Shown here piece after piece: positions 41,033-48,906 of a stretch of DNA of 64,000 nucleotides (the stretch's first letter is position 1; each line of letters opens with the position of its first letter). Under the pieces are notes generated by a model that saw only the letters and a program-made list of their open reading frames with translations, had not been told where the DNA came from and did no database searches. The stretch covers positions 1 through 64,000 of the forward strand of contig NZ_PSWS01000001.1 of the NCBI RefSeq assembly GCF_002932875.1, read 5' to 3'. This DNA comes from Rathayibacter tritici. GTDB taxonomy: Bacteria > Actinomycetota > Actinomycetes > Actinomycetales > Microbacteriaceae. Made by a program: the position numbers and the translations under genes.

Positions 41033-41105
41033 CAGGGCGGACAGGGCTCGAACCTGCAACCTGCGGTTTTGGAGACCGCTGCTCTACCAATTGAGCCACC
41101 GCCCT
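41033..41105 (-). tRNA. tRNA-Trp (anticodon CCA)
   Basis: On the minus strand the acceptor AGGGCGG pairs with CCGCCCT. The D arm GCTC/GAGC, the anticodon stem GCGGT/ACCGC with loop CTCCAAA (anticodon CCA) and the T arm GCAGG-TTCGAGC-CCTGT are all present. CCA is not fully encoded. It is located upstream of secE. Confidence 0.96.
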
Positions 41106-41281
41106 ATGGATGCCGTTGCGAGCATCCGAGGAGGAGACCGACCCGCCGCCCGACCCGCCGCGACCCTCGAGGGCGCTGCGGATGGAGGCAGAGATCGACT
41201 ACCTCGGATGAGTGTACGTGGACCCGCAAGGCGTGTCCAGCCGAGCCGCGGGGCGCCTCTAGGGCTCGTGCGCGCGCAGGA

Positions 41282-41287
41282 TACGCT
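41282..41287 (+). promoter_or_regulatory. -10 box of leaderless aminotransferase gene
   Basis: TACGCT ends seven nt before the GTG at 41295. No ribosome site is seen. Confidence 0.5.
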
Positions 41288-41294
41288 GGCCGTC

Positions 41295-42527
41295 GTGTCC
41301 TCCACCACGCGCATTTCCACCCGCATCTCCGCCATCGCCGAGTCCGCCACCCTGAAGGTCGACGCTAAAGCGAAGGCCCTCCAGGCCCAGGGCCGCCCGG
41401 TCGTGTCCTACGCCGCAGGCGAGCCCGACTTCCTCACTCCCGAGCACATCGTCGAGGCCGCCTCGGCCGCCGTGCTCGACCCGCGGAACTATCGCTACAC
41501 GCCCGCCGCGGGGCTCCCGGACCTCCGCGAAGCCATCGCTGAGAAGACGGCGCGCGACTCCGGATGGGCCGTCGACCCGTCGCAGGTGGTGGTCACCAAT
41601 GGCGGCAAGCAGGCCGTCTATCAGGCGTTTCAGACCCTCCTTGACGACGGCGACGAGGTCCTGGTGCCCGCCCCCTACTGGACCACCTACCCCGAGGCGA
41701 TCAAGCTCGCCGGCGGCGTGCAGGTGGACGTGTTCGCGGGCGCCGACCAGGGCTACCTCGTGACGGTCGAGCAGCTGGAGGCCGCGCGCACCGAGCGCAC
41801 GAAGGTCCTCCTGTTCGTGTCCCCCGCCAACCCGACCGGAGCCGTCTCTTCGGCCGAGCAGACCCGGGAGATCGGCGAATGGGCCGAGGCGCACGGCCTC
41901 TGGATCATCGCCGACGAGATCTACCAGAACCTCGTCTACGCGACCGGCGACCAGGACGACGCGAGCCCACTCGAGCGCGCGACCTCGATCGTCGAGGCGG
42001 TGCCGGCTCTGCGCGACCGCACGATCCTGGTCAACGGAGTCGCGAAGACCTACGCGATGACGGGCTGGCGCGTCGGATGGATGGTCGGCCCGGCCGACGC
42101 GATCAAGGGCGCCGCGAACCTGCAATCGCACCTCTCGAGCAACGTCTCGAACATCTCCCAGCGCGCGGCCATCGCCGCCCTCACCGGGCCACAGGAGCCG
42201 GCCGAGGAGATGCGCCTCGCCTTCGACCGCCGCCGACGCACCATCGTCGCCGAACTGAACGCCATCGACGGCATCGACTGCCCCACCCCCGGCGGCGCGT
42301 TCTATGTCTACCCCGACGTGAACGGACTGCTGAACCGCACCTGGAACGGCACCACGCCCACGACCTCCCTTGAGCTCGCCGACCTCATCCTCGAGCAGGC
42401 CGAGGTCGCCACCGTCCCCGGCGAAGCCTTCGGACCGAGCGGCTACCTCCGCCTGTCCTACGCCCTCGGCGACGACGCGCTCCTCGAGGGCGTGCACAGG
42501 CTGCAGAAGCTGTTTCGTACCGATTAG
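41295..42527 (+). CDS. PLP-dependent aspartate-type aminotransferase
   Basis: A 410-residue class I aminotransferase of the AspC/AAT-Ib group. Cofactor and substrate residues are in [26 protein letters not shown] and the Schiff-base Lys segment [16 protein letters not shown] (about 236-251). It transfers amino groups between aspartate (or a related amino acid) and 2-oxoglutarate. The GTG start has a -10 box seven nt upstream, fitting leaderless expression. It is monocistronic next to the tRNA-Trp/secE block. Confidence 0.95.
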   Translation: MSSTTRISTRISAIAESATLKVDAKAKALQAQGRPVVSYAAGEPDFLTPEHIVEAASAAVLDPRNYRYTPAAGLPDLREAIAEKTARDSGWAVDPSQVVVTNGGKQAVYQAFQTLLDDGDEVLVPAPYWTTYPEAIKLAGGVQVDVFAGADQGYLVTVEQLEAARTERTKVLLFVSPANPTGAVSSAEQTREIGEWAEAHGLWIIADEIYQNLVYATGDQDDASPLERATSIVEAVPALRDRTILVNGVAKTYAMTGWRVGWMVGPADAIKGAANLQSHLSSNVSNISQRAAIAALTGPQEPAEEMRLAFDRRRRTIVAELNAIDGIDCPTPGGAFYVYPDVNGLLNRTWNGTTPTTSLELADLILEQAEVATVPGEAFGPSGYLRLSYALGDDALLEGVHRLQKLFRTD

Positions 42528-42594
42528 CCGATCTCCTCCCGCGTCGTCGATCGGCCGCGGTCGGCCGAAGGCTCCTCTGACAGGTGACGGGGGC

Positions 42595-42605
42595 GTGGCA
42601 TCTCG
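42595..42605 (+). repeat. Possible half-copy of the 61-bp repeat
   Basis: GTGGCATCTCG followed by a G-rich run matches 11 bases of the right arm of the 61-bp repeats. No left arm lies at the expected distance. It may be a degenerate remnant or chance. Confidence 0.3.
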
Positions 42606-42681
42606 GGGCGGGGAGGGCAAGAAGGGGGCGGAAATCGGGGATCACTGTCGCCGGAGGGGTGCGACAGGGCACGCTGTGGAG

Positions 42682-43557
42682 ATGAGCGAAGACCACGACG
42701 TCCGAGTCCGCGATCTGCGGAAGGACTACGGCGGCGCCCCAGCGGTCGCGGGAGTCTCTTTCGACATCCACCGCGGCGAGACCTTCGCTCTGCTCGGCCC
42801 GAACGGCGCCGGCAAGTCGACGACGATCGAGATCCTCGAGGGCTATCGCGACCGCTCGGGCGGCGAGGTCTCGGTACTCGGCGTCGATCCGCACCACGGC
42901 GATCTCGCGTGGAAGGCGCGGCTGGGCATCGTCCTCCAGTCCAGCGGCGAGTCGGGCAACGCGACGGTTCGCGAGCAGATCGCCCACTTCGCGAGCCTCT
43001 ACCCGCGGCCGCGCGATGTCGACGCGACCATCGAGGCGGTCGGGCTGACGGCGAAGGCGCGCTCGCGCATCGGACGCCTCTCGGGGGGTCAGCGCCGTCG
43101 CGTGGACGTCGCCCTCGGCATCATCGGCCGCCCCGAACTGGTGTTCCTGGACGAGCCGACCACCGGCTTCGACCCCGAGGCACGCCACTCCTTCTGGGAC
43201 CTCATCGCCCTGCTCAAGAGCGAGGGCACAACGATCCTGCTGACCACGCACTACCTCGACGAGGCGGCCCGCCTGGGCGATCGTGCCGCCGTGATCTCCG
43301 GCGGGCGCCTGCTGGCTCTTGGGCCGATGAGCGCGATCGGAGGGGACGAGGCGCGCATCCCGATCGTGCAGTGGCAGGAGAACGGGGTGCTCCAGCGTGT
43401 GCGCACAACGGAGCCGGCACGAACAGTTGCCGAGCTGCACACGCGGATCGGGGAGCCGGCGGCCCTCGAGGTCCTCCGCCCCAGCCTGGAGGACATCTAC
43501 CTCGACCTCATCCGCGAAGACCGTGACGCGGTCGACCTGATCGGAGAGCCCGCGTGA
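42682..43557 (+). CDS. ABC transporter ATP-binding protein (drug-export type)
   Basis: A 291-residue ATPase. Walker A is GPNGAGKST (about 38-46), the Q-loop is VLQSSG, the signature is LSGGQRRRVD, Walker B is LVFLDEPTTG and the H-loop is TTHYLDEA. The domain continues into a short C-terminal regulatory tail. It overlaps the ABC-2 permease gene by 4 bp, and together they form a two-component exporter of the DrrAB type. CACGCT lies six nt ahead of the ATG, suggesting a leaderless start. Cargo unknown. Confidence 0.93.
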   Translation: MSEDHDVRVRDLRKDYGGAPAVAGVSFDIHRGETFALLGPNGAGKSTTIEILEGYRDRSGGEVSVLGVDPHHGDLAWKARLGIVLQSSGESGNATVREQIAHFASLYPRPRDVDATIEAVGLTAKARSRIGRLSGGQRRRVDVALGIIGRPELVFLDEPTTGFDPEARHSFWDLIALLKSEGTTILLTTHYLDEAARLGDRAAVISGGRLLALGPMSAIGGDEARIPIVQWQENGVLQRVRTTEPARTVAELHTRIGEPAALEVLRPSLEDIYLDLIREDRDAVDLIGEPA

Positions 43558-44408
43558 GCGCCGTCGCCACCCGCCCCCGCACGCTCCCGACCGGACCTGG
43601 GCGCACGATCCGCCTCGGACTCGCGCGAGCCCGCTACGAGGTCCGCTCCTACTTCCGCGCCCCGGACCAGGTCTTCTTCACCTTCCTCTTCCCCGTGCTG
43701 CTCCTGACGATCTTCTCGGTGGCATTCGGCGACAACGCGGTGATGCAGGCGAATCCGCAGGATCCAGGCATCCCGATGGCCGAGTACTACGTGCCGGGAC
43801 TCGCGGCTGCCGGGATCCTGCTCTCGGGAGTGCAGAACCTCGGAGTCGACATCGCGGTGGAGCGCAGCGACGGCACCCTCAAGCGCCTCGCCGGAGCACC
43901 TCTGCCGGTGTTCAGCTACTTCCTCGGCAAGTTCGGCCAGGTCCTCGTCACGAGCCTCGCGCAGACGGTGCTGCTCCTCGTCGTCGCTGCGACCGTCTTC
44001 TCGGTCGAGCTGCCCACTGATGGTGGACGCTGGGCAACCTTCGCCTGGGTCTATCTGGCCGGAGTCGCAACGTCCGCGATCCTGGGCATCGCCGTTTCGG
44101 CCCTGCCGCGCTCCGGCAAGAGCGCGACGGCCGTGATCGTGCCGCCGCTGCTCGTGCTGCAGTTCATCTCGGGGTCGTACCTGTCGTTCACGACGTTGCC
44201 CGACTGGCTGCAGAACACCGCGAGCGTCTTCCCGCTGAAGTGGATCGCTCAGGGCATGCGTGCCGTGTTCCTGCCGAGCGGATTCGAGGAGGCGGAGGTG
44301 AACGGTTCCTGGGATCTCGGGGGCGTCGCCCTGGTGCTCGGGATCTGGCTCGTGGTCGGACTGATCGCCTGCCGCTTCGGCTTCCGCTGGATCCGCCGCG
44401 ACAGCTGA
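43554..44408 (+). CDS. ABC-2 type transporter permease
   Basis: A 284-residue membrane subunit with about six helices. The N-terminal RYEVRSYFRAPDQVFFTFLFP, shown here only in part, and the late GSYLSFTTLPDWLQNTASVFPL are characteristic of ABC-2 permeases. The GTG start overlaps the ATPase stop. It forms a lipid, drug or antibiotic exporter with the preceding ATPase. Regulation is not visible. Confidence 0.92.
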   Translation: MSAVATRPRTLPTGPGRTIRLGLARARYEVRSYFRAPDQVFFTFLFPVLLLTIFSVAFGDNAVMQANPQDPGIPMAEYYVPGLAAAGILLSGVQNLGVDIAVERSDGTLKRLAGAPLPVFSYFLGKFGQVLVTSLAQTVLLLVVAATVFSVELPTDGGRWATFAWVYLAGVATSAILGIAVSALPRSGKSATAVIVPPLLVLQFISGSYLSFTTLPDWLQNTASVFPLKWIAQGMRAVFLPSGFEEAEVNGSWDLGGVALVLGIWLVVGLIACRFGFRWIRRDS

Positions 44409-44429
44409 GGCCGCGGGACGCCGCACGGC

Positions 44430-45560
44430 TCAGACGGAGGTGCCCACGACCACGGGCTCGGGGTGCAGCAGCACGCCGAACTCGGCGAGGACCCGGCCCT
44501 GCACATAGCGGGCGAGCTCCGCGATCTGCTCGGCTGTCGCTCCGCCCCGATTAGTCAGCGCAAGTGTGTGCTTGCTCGACACGGCGGCGCGCGAGCCGGG
44601 CAGGGCGAACCCGCGGGAGACGCCGGCGTGCTCGATCAGCCACGCGGCGCTGAGCTTGACGAGGCCGTCGGCACGGGGAGGCACGGGGAGGCCGACGGGC
44701 GCTCCCGCCTCGACCGCCGCGAGCGGGGTGATGACGGGGGCTTGCGCCGTCGGCTCGACCGGCCAGCGTGGCGCCGTGAGCGGTAGGCCGTCCGCGAACG
44801 CACTCGTCACGAGGGGGTTGGTGAAGAAGGAGCCGGCACTCGTGGTGTCCGGATCGTCAGGATCGAGCACCATGCCCTTGCCCGCCCGCAACGCGAGAAC
44901 CGTCTCGCGGACGCGCGCGAGCGGCACCCGCGCACCGAGCGGGACTCCGAGCGCCGACGCCAGCTGCCCGTACGCGACCGGGGTACCGTCGCCGGCGGCG
45001 CCGACCTCCTGGAGCGCGAACTCGACCGCCAGCACCGCGCCTCGACGGCCCTGCTTGATCGCCGAGGTGCGGTAGGCGAACTGCAGCTCCTCCGCCGTCA
45101 GGCGCACCGGCTCGCGGGCGCCCTCGTCGAGGAAGTCCACGGCGACCAGGGTGTCGGAGAGTTCCTGGCCGTACGCGCCGATGTTCTGCACCGGCGACGC
45201 TCCGACCGTGCCGGGGATGCCGCTGAGAGCCTCCATGCCCGCCCAACCGCGCTCGACGGTCGTCGCGACGAGACCGTCCCATGACTCGCCCGCCTGCACC
45301 CGCAGGAGCACGCGCCCCGGCTCCTCCGAGGGGAGCCGCTCGATCCCGCTGGTGCGCACGCGCACGACCGTACCCTCGACTCCGTCGTCGCCGACGAGGA
45401 GGTTGGAGCCGCCGCCCAGCAGCAGCCACGGCTCGTCGCCGGACCACAGGGCCACGAGAGTGTCGATCAGCTCGTGCTCGGTGGTCGGCTCGACCAGGCG
45501 TCCGGCGGGGCCGCCGACGCGGAGGGTGGTGAGGGCGGAGAGGTGCGGCGCGGAGCTCAC
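44430..45560 (-). CDS. murB: UDP-N-acetylmuramate dehydrogenase
   Basis: A 376-residue FAD-dependent reductase that makes UDP-MurNAc in peptidoglycan synthesis. The FAD motif LLLGGGSNLLVGDDG lies near residues 45-59. The MSGIPGT-equivalent reads LSGIPGTVGASPVQNIGAYG. The catalytic Ser is in TTSAGSFFTNP, and the late Glu is near LLHPEPVVVG. Its start overlaps the dehydratase gene by 4 bp, placing murB in an operon with two MaoC-type proteins, an arrangement known in actinobacteria. Confidence 0.97.
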   Translation of the reverse strand: MSSAPHLSALTTLRVGGPAGRLVEPTTEHELIDTLVALWSGDEPWLLLGGGSNLLVGDDGVEGTVVRVRTSGIERLPSEEPGRVLLRVQAGESWDGLVATTVERGWAGMEALSGIPGTVGASPVQNIGAYGQELSDTLVAVDFLDEGAREPVRLTAEELQFAYRTSAIKQGRRGAVLAVEFALQEVGAAGDGTPVAYGQLASALGVPLGARVPLARVRETVLALRAGKGMVLDPDDPDTTSAGSFFTNPLVTSAFADGLPLTAPRWPVEPTAQAPVITPLAAVEAGAPVGLPVPPRADGLVKLSAAWLIEHAGVSRGFALPGSRAAVSSKHTLALTNRGGATAEQIAELARYVQGRVLAEFGVLLHPEPVVVGTSV

Positions 45561-45988
45561 GCGAGTCGGACCCGCGCCTGGGCCTTGCCGAGGACGGACT
45601 GGCCCTCGACCGAGACGGTGAGGTCGACGCGGGCCCAGCCCTCCTCGGCGTTCAGGACGCCGACCTTGGCGACGACGTCGATCGCGACGCCCTCTCGGGG
45701 ATCGACCACGACGGGGCGGGTGAAGCGCACCTGATAGTCGAGAACACGTCCGGGGTCGCCGACCCAGTCGACGACGACCTGCACCGCTGTCCCCATCGTG
45801 AGCATGCCGTGCGCGAGGACGCCCGGCAGGCCCACCTCGGCGGCGACGTCGTCGCGGTAGTGGATGGGGTTGAAGTCACCCGAGGCGCCGGCGTAACGCA
45901 CCAGCGTGCCGCGGTCGATCGGGAAGCGGCCCTCGGCGACGATCTCGCCGACGCTCACTCCGTCGAGGGTGGGGAGCGCTGTGCTCAT
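45557..45988 (-). CDS. MaoC-family (R)-hydratase/dehydratase, HadB-like
   Basis: A 143-residue hot-dog-fold protein. The hydratase-2 catalytic motif is ASGDFNPIHYRDD (Asp and His, about residues 33-45), followed by GVLAHGMLTMG. With the adjacent FAS1-type half it probably forms a heterodimeric 3-hydroxyacyl dehydratase like the mycobacterial HadAB complex. The ATG overlaps the HadA-like stop and its end overlaps murB. The host fatty-acid pathway is inference. Confidence 0.9.
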   Translation of the reverse strand: MSTALPTLDGVSVGEIVAEGRFPIDRGTLVRYAGASGDFNPIHYRDDVAAEVGLPGVLAHGMLTMGTAVQVVVDWVGDPGRVLDYQVRFTRPVVVDPREGVAIDVVAKVGVLNAEEGWARVDLTVSVEGQSVLGKAQARVRLA

Positions 45989-46431
45989 TCGTCACCCCTG
46001 ACCACGAGGGTGGAGATCGCGGTGACGACGTGCTCGCCGCCCGCGTCGACCATCCGCGATTCGGTGGTCACCATCGAGTGCGCTCCGAGCGTCTTGATGC
46101 TCGCGACCGAGAGGGTCGCCGTCAGCTCATCGCCCGCGACAACGGGCCGGGAGAGGGTGAATCGCTGATCGCCGTGGACCACGCGGCGGAAGTCGATCCC
46201 GCCGTCGGGCTCGGCGAGCAGCTGGGCGAGCGTGTACTCCTGCACGACGACGGCGAAGGTGGGCGGAGCGACGAGGTCGGGGTGCCCGGCGGCGCGGGCG
46301 GCCTCGACGTCGTGGTGCAGGCGGGAGGTCGCGGAGACGGCGCGGGCGAACTCCCGCACCTTCTCCCGCCCCACCTGATAGGGCTCCGTGGGCGCGAAGA
46401 CGCGCCCAACGAGTTCGGGGTTCACTGGCAC
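45985..46431 (-). CDS. FAS1-like/MaoC N-terminal dehydratase, HadA-like
   Basis: A 148-residue hot-dog protein. PVNPELVGRVFAPTEPYQVGREKVREFA, quoted here as its NPELVGRVF start, and LVAPPTFAVVVQ are typical of the non-catalytic or accessory HadA/HadC subunits. It is translated first in the three-gene operon with HadB-like and MurB. The GTG start has TAGTAT six nt upstream, indicating a leaderless transcript. Confidence 0.88.
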   Translation of the reverse strand: MPVNPELVGRVFAPTEPYQVGREKVREFARAVSATSRLHHDVEAARAAGHPDLVAPPTFAVVVQEYTLAQLLAEPDGGIDFRRVVHGDQRFTLSRPVVAGDELTATLSVASIKTLGAHSMVTTESRMVDAGGEHVVTAISTLVVRGDE

Positions 46432-46437
46432 CCGGCC

Positions 46438-46443
46438 ATACTA
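46438..46443 (-). promoter_or_regulatory. -10 box of the leaderless hadA-like/hadB-like/murB operon
   Basis: TAGTAT on the minus strand ends six nt before the GTG at 46431. The wider AGTATGGC sequence recurs on the other strand at 46533-46540 and 46561-46568. Confidence 0.55.
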
Positions 46444-46603
46444 GGCGCTGCCGTCGCGGTGCCCCCCGCGGCCCCGGAGACGGCCCTGGGGCCGCCCTGA
46501 GACCACCCTGAGACGGCCCCGAGAGGCATTCGAGTATGGCCACCGCCAATTTCCCACCCGAGTATGGCTGACCGATGGCCGAACTTCTTCGAAGCTGGCG
46601 GAC

Positions 46604-46888
46604 ATGTCGACACCCACACCAGAGCGCGACTGGGCGACGTACGCCCGCGAGCTCGGCACCAACATGCACCGGGCCCGCATCGCCAAGGGTGCCAGCCAGG
46701 AGAAGATCGCCCACGCGGCGGGGCTCGCGGGCTACACCTACCAAAAGTTCGAGAAGGGCGAGTCGAAGCCGGGGTCACCCGCGAATCCGACACTGCACAC
46801 GCTGCTCGCCCTCTGCGAGGCACTGGAGGTCGACCTGATGGATCTCCTGCCACCCGACCCGCCGCGCTCCTCACAGAGCCTCGAGTAG
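46604..46888 (+). CDS. XRE-family helix-turn-helix regulator
   Basis: A 94-residue DNA-binding protein. The Cro/CI-type domain covers about residues 16-80, with GASQEKIAHAAGLAGYTYQKFEKG as its helix-turn-helix region (partly quoted: SQEKIAHAAGLAGYTYQ). No effector domain. It is divergent from the HadA-like operon, with AGTATGGC repeats in the gap that may be its targets. Its 3' end overlaps the DUF6907 gene by 18 bp on the opposite strand. Confidence 0.87.
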   Translation: MSTPTPERDWATYARELGTNMHRARIAKGASQEKIAHAAGLAGYTYQKFEKGESKPGSPANPTLHTLLALCEALEVDLMDLLPPDPPRSSQSLE

Positions 46889-47164
46889 CCGCAGCACCGC
46901 GCCGGCCAGTCTCGCCCCCGCGCTGAGGTCGAGGTCGACCTCGCCGATTCCGTCGGCCTCGAGGCGGAGCCGGTCCTCGCCGGACGCCCCGGGGCGGCAC
47001 AGCGACAGGTGCACCGTCCCGGCCGCGGCCCCACCTCCGCCCGCCCAGAGCACCACGGGGAGCGAGCGCGCCACCGAGCGGTGCAGCCGCTCCCCCACCG
47101 CGACCATCTCGTCGTGCTCGCCCGCGCACCAGCGCGGGCACCCCTGGTCGTTCCTGCCGTCCAT
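46871..47164 (-). CDS. DUF6907-type protein
   Basis: A 97-residue protein. The N-terminal CPRWCAGEHD is the cysteine-containing signature seen in DUF6907 proteins of actinobacteria, followed by a small beta-rich region with VHLSLCRPG. The ATG at 47164 has GGAGGAACGG directly upstream, which rules out longer frames. Function unknown. The two Cys and the His could bind metal. It is convergent with the XRE gene. Confidence 0.75.
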   Translation of the reverse strand: MDGRNDQGCPRWCAGEHDEMVAVGERLHRSVARSLPVVLWAGGGGAAAGTVHLSLCRPGASGEDRLRLEADGIGEVDLDLSAGARLAGAVLRLLEAL

Positions 47165-47436
47165 CCGTTCCTCCACGTTCCGCACCCCTTGGTCGAGGAG
47201 ACCAGCCCACCAGGCGGTACCGACATCGAGGTCCCGCCAACCCCCGATCACGCCCGGGGTGTGGACAGGAGACGGTCCAGCGCACGCTGTGGAGGAGCGA
47301 TGACAGGATCCCACACCAAAATGGTGCCTCTCGGATTTCGGCGCGAACCGTCGTCGGGGCCTCAGCGGTGCCCGATCACCCAGGTCGCGATCGCGGTCGT
47401 CGCGCCCGCGGCGACCACGCCGTGCGCCCGCTCGCT

Positions 47437-47707
47437 ACGGCGCGCTGAAGCGGGGGAACCTGCTCGGACTCCCGATCCGCTTCCTCTTTTCTTCTCGCTG
47501 CTCACCGTTATCACCGCCGCAGCGCCCGTCCCGGTGTTCGGCGAGCTGATCACCGACCCGATCGAGACCGTCGAGCGGATCGACACCCGGCTCGCCGTAC
47601 TCCTGGGCGGGCTGACCTTCATCATCGCCACCCTCGGCATCCGCGGCGCGCTGATCGCCTACCTCGACGAGGACCTCGAGCACGACAGCGGCGGCTCGAC
47701 CGTCTGA
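47437..47707 (+). pseudogene. Relic of an NCS1-family nucleobase permease
   Basis: YGALKRGNLLGLPIRFLF is read in one frame and, after a one-base shift near 47490, FFSLLTVITAAAPVPVFGELIT, DPIETVERID and LAVLLGGLTFIIATLGI in another. These match consecutive parts of an internal segment of NCS1 cation/nucleobase symporters. The N-terminal 300 or so residues and the C-terminus are missing. An ATG at 47300 with GGAGGAG upstream opens the second frame but encodes unrelated residues first. Confidence 0.6.
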
Positions 47708-47954
47708 TCCGTTTCCAACGCAGGAAGAATCCGCTCGCACCGCCCGGTTCTCGCCGACCCGGGCACCCTCGACGAAATCCTTCCTTCGTTCTGAACAGGA
47801 ACCGAGGAATCACCCTGCGCATCGCCCAAGCGGCCGTGACGTGGCCTCGCTCGTCGGCCTCCCCGCGAGCGGACCTGAGCGGTCAAGCGGGTCCGAGCGG
47901 TGGAGCGGGTCCGGGGGTTCGGGCCGATTCGAGCCGACCTGCGAGGATCGGGGG

Positions 47955-48722
47955 ATGAGCGTCCTCCGCGATCTCGGCCTCGGTGCCCGCCTCTTCCTGC
48001 GCGGATTCCGCACCTGGGTCCGCTCACCGCGGGCGATGCTCCTCGGCGCGATTCCGCCGCTGATCGTCGGGCTGCTCTTCGTCGGCGTGCTGCTGCTGGT
48101 GCTCACACGGGTGCAGGACACGGTGATCGCGCTCACCCCGTTCGCCGACGGCTGGGAGGAGGCGACGGCGTCCACCGTCCGCCTGCTGCTCTCGATCGCG
48201 GTGGTGGGCGCGGTCATCGCCCTCGGGGTGGTCCTGTTCGCTGCGGTGACTCTGCTGGTCGGTGACCCCTTCTACGAGCGGATCTGGCGTCGGGTCGAGG
48301 ACGACCTCGGCGGGGTACCCGACGAGCACGAGAGCGGCTTCTGGCAGGGGATCGGCCGCGCGCTGCGCGACTCCGCCGTGCTGGTGGCCACTTCGCTCGG
48401 GATCGGCGTGGTGCTGGTGCTGCTCGGCCTGGTGCCGGTCGTGGGCTCAATCGTCGGCCTGGTCGCCGGCGCCCTGGTCGGCGGGCGGGCGCTCGCGCTC
48501 GAGCTCACCGGGTTCGCGGGCGACGCCCGGGGCCTCTCCCTCGCAGAGCGTCGGCGCCTCCTCCGCGAGCACCGTGCCGTCGCGCTGGGATTTGGCATCG
48601 CCGTGTACCTGGCTTTCCTCATCCCCGGAGGCGCGGTCATCGCCACTCCTGCCGCGACGGCCGGCGCGACCCTCCTGCTCCGGACCCTGCGGGGCGAGAC
48701 GACCGAGCGGCCGGCCGCCTGA
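47955..48722 (+). CDS. EI24-domain membrane protein (CysZ-like)
   Basis: A 255-residue membrane protein with about four to six helices. The EI24/CysZ pattern is visible in GARLFLRGFRTWVRSPR near the start, LLVGDPFYERIWRRVEDDLG in the middle (quoted in full at 20 residues) and the amphipathic LSLAERRRLLREHRAVALGFG near the end. CysZ is a sulfate transporter, but actinobacterial members are untested. It lies just upstream of the tryptophan-attenuated chorismate enzyme gene, with a promoter between them. Confidence 0.88.
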   Translation: MSVLRDLGLGARLFLRGFRTWVRSPRAMLLGAIPPLIVGLLFVGVLLLVLTRVQDTVIALTPFADGWEEATASTVRLLLSIAVVGAVIALGVVLFAAVTLLVGDPFYERIWRRVEDDLGGVPDEHESGFWQGIGRALRDSAVLVATSLGIGVVLVLLGLVPVVGSIVGLVAGALVGGRALALELTGFAGDARGLSLAERRRLLREHRAVALGFGIAVYLAFLIPGGAVIATPAATAGATLLLRTLRGETTERPAA

Positions 48723-48751
48723 CACCGCTTGGCCGCCGCCCGGCCGTCCCC

Positions 48752-48757
48752 TAGACT
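48752..48757 (+). promoter_or_regulatory. -10 box of the trpEG-type operon
   Basis: TAGACT ends six nt before the GTG of a 13-codon leader peptide, so transcription should begin at that codon. Confidence 0.6.
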
Positions 48758-48763
48758 CCCTGC

Positions 48764-48805
48764 GTGCACACGTCGATCCGAAGCCCCAGGTGGCCCGCCT
48801 TCTAG
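48764..48805 (+). CDS. trpL: Leader peptide of tryptophan attenuator
   Basis: GTG opens a 13-codon frame encoding (V/M)HTSIRSPRWPAF and ending at TAG 48803-48805. The single Trp codon (48791-48793) lies directly before CCGCC (48795-48799), which is segment 1 of the attenuator. A ribosome waiting at the Trp codon would cover segment 1. The peptide has no role of its own. It starts at the predicted first transcribed base, as in other actinobacterial amino-acid attenuators. Confidence 0.65.
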   Translation: MHTSIRSPRWPAF

Positions 48806-48857
48806 GCGGACCGACGCGCAGACCCCCTCGCACGCGACCGCCTCCTCCGGGCGGTCG
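48795..48857 (+). promoter_or_regulatory. Transcription attenuator of the trpEG-type gene
   Basis: Four pairing segments are visible. Segment 1 CCGCC (48795-48799) pairs with segment 2 GGCGG (48805-48809). Segment 2, as AGGCGG, can instead pair with segment 3 CCGCCT (48838-48843). Segment 3, as CGACCGCC (48835-48842), pairs with segment 4 GGCGGTCG (48850-48857) to form a terminator followed by TTCTGCTTGT. This is the classic mutually exclusive layout. Confidence 0.7.
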
Positions 48858-48906
48858 TTCTGCTTGTCAGGGCCCGGGTGGGGCACGACCCGATTCAAGG
48901 ACCACG

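Noticed and set aside
46575-46838. Alternative ATG frame overlapping the XRE gene
   Set aside because: It is out of frame with the helix-turn-helix protein and has a Ser/Arg/Pro-rich translation without family features.
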